From the NCBI GenBank assembly GCA_902776455.1, contig CACYQI010000027.1:1-46729 (forward strand): a DNA stretch of 46,729 bases, in the 5' to 3' direction. The translations under genes were made by a program, and so were the position numbers. This DNA comes from an uncultured Bacteroidales bacterium (GTDB lineage Bacteria; Bacteroidota; Bacteroidia; Bacteroidales; Bacteroidaceae). Below are positions 15,241 through 22,439 of the stretch, piece by piece (position 1 is the stretch's first letter; each line of letters starts with the position of its first letter). The notes beneath the pieces were generated by a model, which had not been told where the DNA came from, searched no databases, and worked only from the letters and a program-made list of their open reading frames with translations.

Positions 15241-16234
15241 TTACAACTGACAGACAAACGTGAAGTGTGCTTCGAAGCGATGTTCGCAGGTGGGATGCGA
15301 GCGGAAAAGGCCGAAGATGGTGCTGCCGCTGCCACTCATGGAAGCGTAGGCCGCTCCATGAAGATATAGCTCCTCCTTTATCTCGGCAAGCAAAGGATGG
15401 CTGGCGAAGATGCTCTCCTCGAAGTCGTTCACCATTCTGCCCTTCCATTGCTCCACAGGCAACTTTACCGTATCGAGCAACGAATAGGCTGGCCGATGCG
15501 GATGCACTCCAGCATAGGCTTCGCGGGTGGAGACGAAGACATCGGGCTTCACAAGCATCAGATACCATCCCCGAAGATTCACTTGTACAGGAGTGAACAC
15601 GTCGCCTATCCCTTCTGCATAAAGTGGACGCGGATTGATGAAGAACGGGCAGTCGGCACCAAGCTTGCCGACCATTCGCTCCATCTGTTCCTCCGAAAGG
15701 GGCAGCCCGTAGAGCTTCGAGAGCGAGCGTACCATGCAAGCCGCGTCGCTGCTGCCGCCTCCCAGTCCTGCTCCGCTCGGAATGACTTTCTTCAATTTGA
15801 TGCTGAGCGGCGGAAAGGAGAAGCCTTCCTCTCTAAGCAAACGTACTGCCCGCAGCACAAGATTGTTCTGCACGTCGCCCTCCAACGGGTTGCCGCCAAG
15901 GGTCAGCACATCTTCTATAGGGGCAAGGGGCAAGGAGCAAGGAGCAAGAGGATTGCTTTCTATTCCTATAGGGGCAAGGGGCAAGGAGCAAGGAGCAGGA
16001 GGATTGCTTTCTATCGTCAGTTCGTCGTAGAGCGGAACAGGATAGAACTATTTCTATAGGGGCAAGGGGCAAGGAGCAAGGAGCAGGAGGATTGCTTTCT
16101 ATCGTCAGTTCGTCGTAGAGCGGAACAGGATAGAAGATGGTCTGAAGATTGTGGTAGCCGTCGGGGCGACGCTCCGTAATGTTCAGGCCGAGGTTTATCT
16201 TGCAGCCGGTCTGTATGCGATAGGGCGTGTTCAT
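15241..16234 (-). pseudogene. ispE: 4-diphosphocytidyl-2-C-methyl-D-erythritol kinase, frameshifted by a repeat duplication
   Basis: IspE is the GHMP kinase of the MEP isoprenoid pathway. The N-terminal frame (from 16234: [19 protein letters not shown]) and the C-terminal frame (PSGAGLGGGSSDAACM, the ATP-binding loop; LGADCPFF; ending at 15241) are both well conserved but lie in different frames. The break is an 88-bp duplication: 81 bp at 15966-16046 and 16054-16134 are identical. Removing one copy restores one open frame reading DELTIESN, two copies of a [11 protein letters not shown]-like peptide, then [19 protein letters not shown]. Even the restored protein would carry this extra loop, coded by GGGGCAA-type heptamers. 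The gene starts 12 bp after the subtilase stop and is probably co-transcribed with it. Since the pathway is normally essential, an assembly error or a reversible state are alternatives to true loss. Confidence 0.88.
15915..16134. repeat. three copies of a heptamer half-hairpin inside ispE
   Basis: Copies start at 15915, 15966 and 16054. Each reads, on the plus strand, CTATA, then GGGGCAA, GGGGCAA, GGAGCAA, GGAGCA(A/G), then GAGGATTGC. On the minus strand this equals the loop end CAATCCTC plus the right arm of the hairpin at 10539-10623. The first offset is 51 bp (in frame); the second is 88 bp (out of frame). Confidence 0.93.
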
Positions 16235-16246
16235 CTCCTTAACTTA

Positions 16247-19200
16247 TTACTTCACATAGATTTTCTTGCCGCCTACGATGTAGATGCCTCGGGGCAACTG
16301 ACCGTTGACCCTTGACCCTTGACCCTTAACCCTTTGGCCAGCGAGGTTGTAGATAACGTCCTCTTCTTCAACTCTCAGCTTTCCGTTTCTGATTTCTCTG
16401 ATGCCGTCGGGGTCGCCGTCGAAGGTCAGTACGAACTCCTTCACTTGGCTGTCGTCGTCGAGGAGGAAGTAGCTGTGGCAGGCTCCTATTCTTGCTCCGG
16501 CCAACGGATAGTTGAGGGTGTTCGTTTCGCCCATGAAGAGGATGTTTCGGTCCTCGTCGTCGAAGGAGATGAAGTCGTAGGTTCCGACGAAACGAACCTT
16601 GTCGTCGTTGCTGACGAACTCGTTGACGTCGGGAGTGACAGTCACGTTCTTGAAGACGGGATTGACGATGTTGTCGCCATTCGTCCACTTCATTATATAA
16701 GGTGTACCGGCATCAATGGCAGAGACGACACCAGCTTCGGTGAAGTTGAGCGTCAGGGTGTCATCGACAAGACTTGCGCTATACAAGGCCCGCACATCTG
16801 CCCCTTCCAAGGGACCGCCGGCAATCGGGGCATCGAAGGGAAGGCAAAGTGTGTTCCAAGAGCCGTCCTTGAAGAAGGTTCTGCCCAAGAGGGAGATGTT
16901 GACCGTCTTGCCGCTGTAAGCTGCGATGGTGCCTGTGTTGCTTCTTCCTTCGTTGTTGAGCGCGATGGGTGACTCGCGGTAGATTCTGGGTAAAAGCACA
17001 TTTGCCGACGTGCCTCCGTAGCAAGAGAAGATTTTAGGATTGTTGACTTTGTTGAAGCCCAGAAGGTTTCGGGTGGATGTCCCTTGGAATCGGATGGTTG
17101 CATCCCCGTTGCTGATGCTGATGGCAGCTTTGGCGTTGCCGTTGTCGTCAGGTGCTGTTTCGGTACGCAGATAGTTGCTTCCGCTGCTGGGTGCATAGAG
17201 GTAGCCGTCGCCGACGTAGAGAAGGAAGTCCGAACCTTCTTTCTCGAGGGTGATGACCTGTGCCGTTTCGCCCGGAATGAGCGTGCCGTCGGCATTGATG
17301 GTCACGTCGTTTGTGGCTTCGCGGTTGTTGGTTCTCTGAGAGTTGCCGAGCACATAGCAGTCTTCTCCGTCGAAGCCTGCAACGATGACCTTATCGCCAT
17401 CTTCGAGCGTGCTGGCATCCGTCACGAGCGAATACGTTTGGATGGCGCTGAGCTTGCCTGTGAGGCTGATGACCACATCGTTAGCTCCGTTGCTGGAGAG
17501 TGTGAGCGTAGCAGCTGTCTCGCCAATGGTTGTGGGCGTCCACGTCACGGTGATGTCGGTTCCGTCGGCAGCTGTTGCCATCGGTATGCTTTGTGTGCTG
17601 ACGGAGAAGTTGCCGCTTGGGTCGTCGAGAGCAACGCTGATGTCTGCTTCGAGATTAGAGCCGCGAACCGTAAAGGTCTCTGTCTTGCAAAGTTCCGGCT
17701 CATAGTTGGCCGTGAAATTGATGCTTGCCTTCGAAGCCAAGATGGTAGGCTTTTCCGACAAGGAAAGGATGTACTGGATGCCTGCCAGCGCGTCGATTTT
17801 GCCATTACCGAAGTGCGAGGCGTTGGCTCCCGTTGTCGTGTAAGCGTCGTGGATGGCAGTCTGCTGCATGATGTCCTTCACGTCGTGTACGGTCAAATCC
17901 ATGCCTACGGACTGAGCTGCCTGCATCCACAGGGCTACGATGCCTGCTGCAACGGGCGTGGACATCGATGTGCCTTCCATCATGCCATAAGGGCTGGAGC
18001 TGCTGTTCACGACGAGGTCGGTGCTGAGACCGCCATAGTAGCTGTAGTCTCTATCGACGGAAGAGGTGTGATAATGGTTCACACCTGCTGCGATGCGTGC
18101 TCCCGGAGCCGTGATACACGGGTAGGCTTCGCCCGTAGGACTCAGTTCTGCAGTAGCATAGCTTGAGAAGTAGGCTATGTCTCCTACTGTATATTCGTTG
18201 GACGTGTAGTAAGAACCGTTGTATGCCCTCCATCGTTTCTTCGAGACGTGTGCGCCGACGGAGATGGCATCGGGGATGGTGGCTTCGTCGCTCACGCACA
18301 TGTCGTCGGTTCCTGCCGTCCAGGTGTGGTCCGAAGTGGTCAGGTGGTTCGAGAAATAGGTGTAGTCTCCCGACCACATGTTCACGGTATCTGTTCCGCT
18401 GGCGGGATAGACTTCGATGGCCAGCGTGTACTTGCTCTTGGTATAGTTGGTGCCTGAATATGCCTTTGCCTGCAGGCCGTTTTCGTCCGTAATGAAGGCC
18501 AGGATGTAACTACCATTCTCGTAGGTCATGGAAGCCTGCATCGAGCCGGAATAGTACGTGCCGAGTCCGCTGAACGACGACGTGTTGTTCGTGATTGTCC
18601 ACGATTTCAGCACGGCTCCCGTCGAGTTGTTCAGGACGTGAAGCTTGCAGTTCATCTTGCTTTGCGAGGTGGCCAAAGCCAGCATACCCACGTATCCGTA
18701 GCCGCAATCGGCATCGGAGTAAATGGGAGAACGCACAATAGTGCCCAGCGGATTGCTGCTGCTGACGGCGTTGCCCTTCACGAAGAAGCCGCCGCCCTCG
18801 CCTGCTACGCTACGTCCTGCATCGTTCGACGAAGCAAAGAGGATAATGTGGTTCGGGTGTTTGTGGCCGAAGTAATGGGCTACGAGGTCTGCCAACTCGC
18901 TCTTTCCGTCGTGGGAACCCCAGTTGGAACCCCAGCTGTTGCTCACCACGAGGGGCTTGCCCTGACTGTCGGCATAGCTGACCATCTTCTTCAAGGCGGT
19001 GACGATAGAGGCGTCGTTCAAGTCGTTGATGCCTGCCAGATAGAGGTCGGCACCGGGAGCCATGCCGCCGAATGTGGCTTCGGCATGGTCGTCGGTAACG
19101 CTGACGGCTGTGCCGCTCACCTTGACACTCGAGCCGCCGGCAGCAGAGGCGGTGTGTGTGCCGTGGTCTTCACAATTGTTGTCGGTCGTGGGCGAAGTGC

Positions 19201-19939
19201 TGGTGATGGTGGAGTACTCCCTTGAGGAAGAGCCGTTATAGACGTATGCCCGCTTGATGCGGCTGTTTCCATCCTTGTCCTTGAAGGCAATATGCTGAAA
19301 GTCGATGCCCGTATCGATGATGCCGAGCACTACGCCTGTCCCGTCGAACAAAGTGTTGACGCCCGCTCCCACAGCATCGGACGAGAGCGTGAGCAGGTCG
19401 TCGGTGTTCGTTTGCTGGCGAGCCACGTCGGTCAGGGGACGCATCCGGCGCGCCACCTTGATGAGTGTGACGTTGTCGATGCCTGCCAGGTTCTCCAGCT
19501 CAGCCACAGGCACGCGGGCTGTGACAAAGTCCTGTCCGTCGAAGGTCTCTTCTATCTGAACGCCAAGCGAACGCACTTGGCTGAGATTCTTCGCGTCCTT
19601 CAGATGGATGAAGCACGAGATGTATGCGATGCCTGCTACCGTATCGGGAGCGGCTATCTGGCTTGCTCTACGGTCCGGCCTCATCATTCCGGCCTCCGCG
19701 ACAGGGCCGTTCCAAAGAGAAGGAAGCTTCCGCCGCGAAAGTCTGCCTTGCACGGGGGAGAGGTCGGAAGAGGGAGCTGAAGGGCTTGAAGTAAGGCTGT
19801 TGAGGAACATCTGTGTTGTCATGGAAAACTTCTCGTTCACATCCTGTGCCCACAGCATCGCTGCTGAAGTCAGGAACATGAAGAAAACGGCCAAGCCACG
19901 CCGTCCGAGCATGAGAATCGATTCTTTAAGGTTTATCAT
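16247..19939 (-). CDS. large secreted subtilisin-like serine protease (S8)
   Basis: This 1230-aa protein has a signal peptide at residues 1-31. The propeptide-like region runs to about 195, and the S8 domain has the triad Asp209 (GIIDTGID), His259 (DHGTHTAS) and Ser658 (GTSMSTPVAAG). A long insert between His and Ser (about 390-560) reads as beta-rich. After the catalytic domain come an Ig/ASPM-like module (about 735-830), a ligand-binding-like domain seen in other Bacteroidales proteins (about 840-1000), and a module starting SWNTLCLPFD (about 1035-1180), also found in the C10 peptidase here. The tail is IYNLAGQRV...GIYIVGGKKIYVK, probably for secretion and surface attachment. A run of TTGACCC heptamers in the tail linker codes for KGQGSRVNGQ. 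The leader is about 250 nt and contains a dispersed repeat. Natural substrates are unknown. Confidence 0.92.
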   Translation of the reverse strand: MINLKESILMLGRRGLAVFFMFLTSAAMLWAQDVNEKFSMTTQMFLNSLTSSPSAPSSDLSPVQGRLSRRKLPSLWNGPVAEAGMMRPDRRASQIAAPDTVAGIAYISCFIHLKDAKNLSQVRSLGVQIEETFDGQDFVTARVPVAELENLAGIDNVTLIKVARRMRPLTDVARQQTNTDDLLTLSSDAVGAGVNTLFDGTGVVLGIIDTGIDFQHIAFKDKDGNSRIKRAYVYNGSSSREYSTITSTSPTTDNNCEDHGTHTASAAGGSSVKVSGTAVSVTDDHAEATFGGMAPGADLYLAGINDLNDASIVTALKKMVSYADSQGKPLVVSNSWGSNWGSHDGKSELADLVAHYFGHKHPNHIILFASSNDAGRSVAGEGGGFFVKGNAVSSSNPLGTIVRSPIYSDADCGYGYVGMLALATSQSKMNCKLHVLNNSTGAVLKSWTITNNTSSFSGLGTYYSGSMQASMTYENGSYILAFITDENGLQAKAYSGTNYTKSKYTLAIEVYPASGTDTVNMWSGDYTYFSNHLTTSDHTWTAGTDDMCVSDEATIPDAISVGAHVSKKRWRAYNGSYYTSNEYTVGDIAYFSSYATAELSPTGEAYPCITAPGARIAAGVNHYHTSSVDRDYSYYGGLSTDLVVNSSSSPYGMMEGTSMSTPVAAGIVALWMQAAQSVGMDLTVHDVKDIMQQTAIHDAYTTTGANASHFGNGKIDALAGIQYILSLSEKPTILASKASINFTANYEPELCKTETFTVRGSNLEADISVALDDPSGNFSVSTQSIPMATAADGTDITVTWTPTTIGETAATLTLSSNGANDVVISLTGKLSAIQTYSLVTDASTLEDGDKVIVAGFDGEDCYVLGNSQRTNNREATNDVTINADGTLIPGETAQVITLEKEGSDFLLYVGDGYLYAPSSGSNYLRTETAPDDNGNAKAAISISNGDATIRFQGTSTRNLLGFNKVNNPKIFSCYGGTSANVLLPRIYRESPIALNNEGRSNTGTIAAYSGKTVNISLLGRTFFKDGSWNTLCLPFDAPIAGGPLEGADVRALYSASLVDDTLTLNFTEAGVVSAIDAGTPYIMKWTNGDNIVNPVFKNVTVTPDVNEFVSNDDKVRFVGTYDFISFDDEDRNILFMGETNTLNYPLAGARIGACHSYFLLDDDSQVKEFVLTFDGDPDGIREIRNGKLRVEEEDVIYNLAGQRVKGQGSRVNGQLPRGIYIVGGKKIYVK
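16304..16333 (+). repeat. TTGACCC heptamer run inside the subtilase tail linker
   Basis: GTTGACCC, two TTGACCC units and TTAACCC lie within coding sequence, between the AGQRV motif and the PRGIYIV strand of the tail. Confidence 0.9.
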
Positions 19940-19960
19940 CTTTTTTATGTTATTAAACTG

Positions 19961-20164
19961 AAGTTTCTGAAGTTAAAGTGGAAATTAAAGTGGAGGTAAA
20001 AGCCTCTCCCCATCCCTCTCCCGTGGGAGAGGGGGAAGTCTCTCCCTTTAGGGGGAGATTTAGAGGAGGCTCCCCAAAGCTATCGTCCAGCCAACTTGCT
20101 GGCTTAAATTCCTGCGCGAAGCGCATGACTCCCTTTTTAACTTCATCTTATAACTCCCGAAACT
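19961..20164. repeat. GGAAGTAAA-type dispersed element (copy 1) with a nested GC-rich module
   Basis: The left arm has GAAGTTAAAGTGGAAATTAA. The right part reads AGCTATCGTCCAGCCAACTT, GCTGGCTTAAATTCCTGCGC, GAAGCGCATGACTCCC and TTTTTAACTTCATCTTATAA. Copies are at 32752-32974 and 40411-40594 (opposite orientation). This copy also contains the CTCTCCC/GGGAGAGGG module at 20006-20068. It lies in the predicted 5' leader of the subtilase. Confidence 0.85.
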
Positions 20165-20191
20165 AAATTATTGAATATGTGAAAACGCGTG

Positions 20192-20199
20192 CAAAGGTA
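20192..20199 (-). promoter_or_regulatory. Bacteroidetes-type -7 promoter element, probable subtilase promoter
   Basis: The minus strand reads TACCTTTG. The -33 region is only partly matched (ATTG). If used, the transcript carries a leader of about 246 nt that includes the repeat at 19961-20164. Confidence 0.6.
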
Positions 20200-20334
20200 C
20201 GACATTTTATTCATATATCATCAATAAATAGTCAGATTTTTCTTTCTTCTTCATGCCGAAGCACCCTCTGTGCAAGGTGACATATTGTCGCAGAATTAGC
20301 CGTTTTGCTTACTACTCGAATTTTGACAGACTCG

Positions 20335-20410
20335 CCAGAATCGCTTGAAATCGTCTCGGTGGCACTTTTCTACCCCCGAGCAAAGAAATGCGCTTAAATC
20401 GAAAGCCGTT
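20335..20410 (+). repeat. 75-bp dispersed repeat (copy B)
   Basis: CCAGAATCGCTTGAAATC, a CTCGG/CCGAG stem around TTTCTACC, then CAAA and GCGCTTAAA align with 11624-11700. Confidence 0.7.
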
Positions 20411-20435
20411 TTGTAACATACTGAATCACAGGCGA

Positions 20436-20630
20436 TAACTTTCAACTCTCAACTTTCAATTTTCAATCTTAAAGTGTTGTTTTGCAACCTCCACCTTACA
20501 AAAACGGCCGATTTTCCACGATTTTCGGCCATTTTCGACGTGAAATAAGGGCGAATCTCTACAGAAGAAATTCTCAACATAACGTGGAGAGTTGGCCAAC
20601 TCTCCACGGAGTGTTGGCCGACGCTACAGG
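20436..20630. repeat. AACTTTC heptamers and a 24-bp perfect palindrome
   Basis: AACTTTC, AACTCTC, AACTTTC and AATTTTC units lie at 20436-20470. At 20584-20607 a perfect 24-bp palindrome is built on GTGGAGAGTTGG/CCAACTCTCCAC, within relatives of the 22-bp GGAGC units (to about 20630). The rest of 20166-20955 shows only the two promoters and the 75-bp repeat. Confidence 0.8.
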
Positions 20631-20929
20631 GAGGATTCGCAAATTCGGCGTGTTTTGGCCGCTTTTTCTCCACTCGGAGAACTGACACTTTGCTCAGAGA
20701 AGCATGTCATACGGTAGCATTTTGTCAACTCAGAAAAGTTGCGATTTGCACTATTCCTCAGAGGGAAGTCGGTCTTCCATTTCGCTTCGGCTTCCCTTTT
20801 CCCACTAACGAAGAGGAATTTGTCCGTTGGGCAGACATTTATATCGCGAAAACAAATGCCCGAAAGAAATTTTTATGCAAAAAGACAAAATACATTATAA
20901 TATAATTAGGAATTTTGAGAGAAAATATG

Positions 20930-20937
20930 TACCTTTG
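20930..20937 (+). promoter_or_regulatory. Bacteroidetes-type -7 promoter element of the rseC-rnf operon
   Basis: TACCTTTG matches TAnnTTTG. The predicted start near 20944 leaves about 12 nt before the ATG at 20956. The upstream TTTG (20914) is closer than the usual 19 bp. Confidence 0.65.
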
Positions 20938-20955
20938 CATGATTTTGAAGACGAA

Positions 20956-21375
20956 ATGAGCCGTTTGGAAACGATAAAGCACGAGGGTGTGGTGGAAAGC
21001 ATCGGGGCAGACAAGTGCCAGGTGCGCATCCTGCAGGCATCGGCTTGCAGCAGTTGCAGCGCCCGACAGCTCTGCCGCAGCAGCGAAAGCAAGGAGAAGC
21101 TCATCGAGGTCAGGGGGTACTACCCTACCCTCCACGTCGGCGACAGCGTCACGCTGGTCGGCTCCGTCCGGCAGGGAATGCGAGCAAGCGTGCTGGCCTA
21201 CATCGTGCCCCTCGTCCTCATGGTCATCGCACTCTTCGTCGGCACACACCTTGCCGGAGAAGCCGCCGGAGCTTTGGCTTCGTTGCTGACGCTTGCCCTC
21301 TATTACGGCGTGCTCTACCTCCTGCGCGACAGGATAGGAAAGAGGTTTGAGTTCAGCCTCACCAGCGGCTCATAA
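20956..21375 (+). CDS. rseC: RseC/SoxR-reducing family membrane protein
   Basis: This 139-aa protein has a cytoplasmic N-terminal domain with the Cys motif ACSSCSARQLC (Cys31, Cys34, Cys40), two membrane segments (about 75-95 and 98-118) and a short basic C-terminus, the family layout. RseC proteins are commonly coded next to Rnf, and in E. coli act with the Rsx complex in SoxR reduction; here an accessory role to Rnf is inferred. The ATG at 20956 (MSRLETIKHEG) fits the promoter just upstream. A longer frame from 20827 would begin before the promoter. It is first gene of the rnf operon, with an 84-bp gap to rnfB containing ATAACGTC octamers. Confidence 0.88.
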   Translation: MSRLETIKHEGVVESIGADKCQVRILQASACSSCSARQLCRSSESKEKLIEVRGYYPTLHVGDSVTLVGSVRQGMRASVLAYIVPLVLMVIALFVGTHLAGEAAGALASLLTLALYYGVLYLLRDRIGKRFEFSLTSGS

Positions 21376-21399
21376 AAGGCTCATTTATCCAATCATCGA

Positions 21400-21441
21400 A
21401 ATAACGTGATAACGTCATAACGTCATAACGAAACAACGACT
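21400..21441 (+). repeat. tandem ATAACGTC octamers in the rseC-rnfB gap
   Basis: Four ATAACGT(G/C)-like units occur in a row, followed by AACAACG. There is no inverted partner nearby. Confidence 0.8.
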
Positions 21442-21459
21442 AAATAAAAATAACAAAAC

Positions 21460-22335
21460 ATGGTGAATGTAATTCTGATTGCAGTATGTGTGTTGGGACT
21501 CATCGGGCTTGCCTCAGCGGTAATCCTCTTTGTCGTCTCACACAAATTTGCTGTTCACGAAGACCCCCGCATCGGGAAGGTAAGTGCCGTTCTGCCACAG
21601 GCTAACTGCGGCGGCTGCGGCTATCCGGGATGCGCCGGGTTTGCTGCTGCCTGCGTCAAGGCAGCCGACGGCGGAAGTCTGGAGGGCAAACTCTGTCCTG
21701 TAGGCGGACAACCCGTCATGCAACAAGTGGCCGACATCCTCGGCCTGGCCGTAGAAGCTTCAGCACCAAAAGTGGCTGTGGTTCGCTGCAACGGCACATG
21801 CGAGAACCGTCCGCGCTTGGCACAGTTCGACGGCGCACAGAGCTGTCGCGTCCAGCAGATGACAGGCATGGGCGAGACAGGTTGCGGCTACGGCTGCCTC
21901 GGCTGCGGCGACTGCGTAGCCAAGTGTCAGTTCGACGCCCTCCACATGAACCCCGAGACGGGTCTGCCAGAGGTGGATGAAGAGAAGTGTACGGCTTGCG
22001 GAGCCTGCGCAAAAGCTTGTCCGAGAGGCATCATCGAGATTCGACTCAAAGGGCCTAAGGGACGCCGCGTCGTCGTGCTTTGCAACAACAAGGACAAGGG
22101 CGCCATCGCCAACAAGGCTTGCAAGGCATCGTGCATCGGTTGCGGCAAGTGCGTCAAGACTTGCGAGAAGTTCGAGGCCATCACCCTCGAGAACAACCTG
22201 GCCTACATCGACGCCGAGAAGTGCAAGATGTGCCGCAAGTGCGAAGAAGCCTGCCCGAAGGGAGCCATCCACGGCTTCAACTTCCCGCCGAAGAAGGAGA
22301 AAAGTGAAGAGGTTAAACAAGAGGTTGGAAGTTAG
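21460..22335 (+). CDS. rnfB: Rnf complex subunit B (multi-cluster ferredoxin)
   Basis: RnfB takes electrons from reduced ferredoxin on the cytoplasmic face and passes them into the Rnf ion pump. The 291-aa protein has an N-terminal membrane anchor (residues 1-26), a [4Fe-4S] motif with Cys50, Cys53, Cys58 and Cys79 (ANCGGCGYPGCAGF), and then four CxxCxxCxxxC motifs at Cys146-156, Cys177-187, Cys225-235 and Cys255-265. That is two more than the classic two-cluster RsxB, a form known in anaerobes. The last residues (EEVKQEVGS) are coded by GAGGTTA/GGTTGGA-like units that run into the heptamer hairpin downstream, so the C-terminal end may be repeat-derived. Confidence 0.95.
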   Translation: MVNVILIAVCVLGLIGLASAVILFVVSHKFAVHEDPRIGKVSAVLPQANCGGCGYPGCAGFAAACVKAADGGSLEGKLCPVGGQPVMQQVADILGLAVEASAPKVAVVRCNGTCENRPRLAQFDGAQSCRVQQMTGMGETGCGYGCLGCGDCVAKCQFDALHMNPETGLPEVDEEKCTACGACAKACPRGIIEIRLKGPKGRRVVVLCNNKDKGAIANKACKASCIGCGKCVKTCEKFEAITLENNLAYIDAEKCKMCRKCEEACPKGAIHGFNFPPKKEKSEEVKQEVGS

Positions 22336-22425
22336 TGGTTAAAGGTTAGAGAATACCTTTGGACCCTAATCAGCATCCCAAACAATCCTCTAACCACTTA
22401 CCTCTAACCCCTAACCTCTAACCAC
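22332..22425. repeat. heptamer-armed hairpin, TTAGTGG type (E2), inside the rnf operon
   Basis: The left arm has TTAGTGG, TTAAAGG and TTAGAGA. The right arm has TAACCAC, TTACCTC, TAACCCC, TAACCTC and TAACCAC. The loop core runs from GAATACCTTTGG through CCTAATCAGCATCCCAAA to CAATCCTC. It fills most of the rnfB-rnfC gap and begins within the rnfB stop region. Confidence 0.92.
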
Positions 22426-22439
22426 AAAACAAATAAGAC

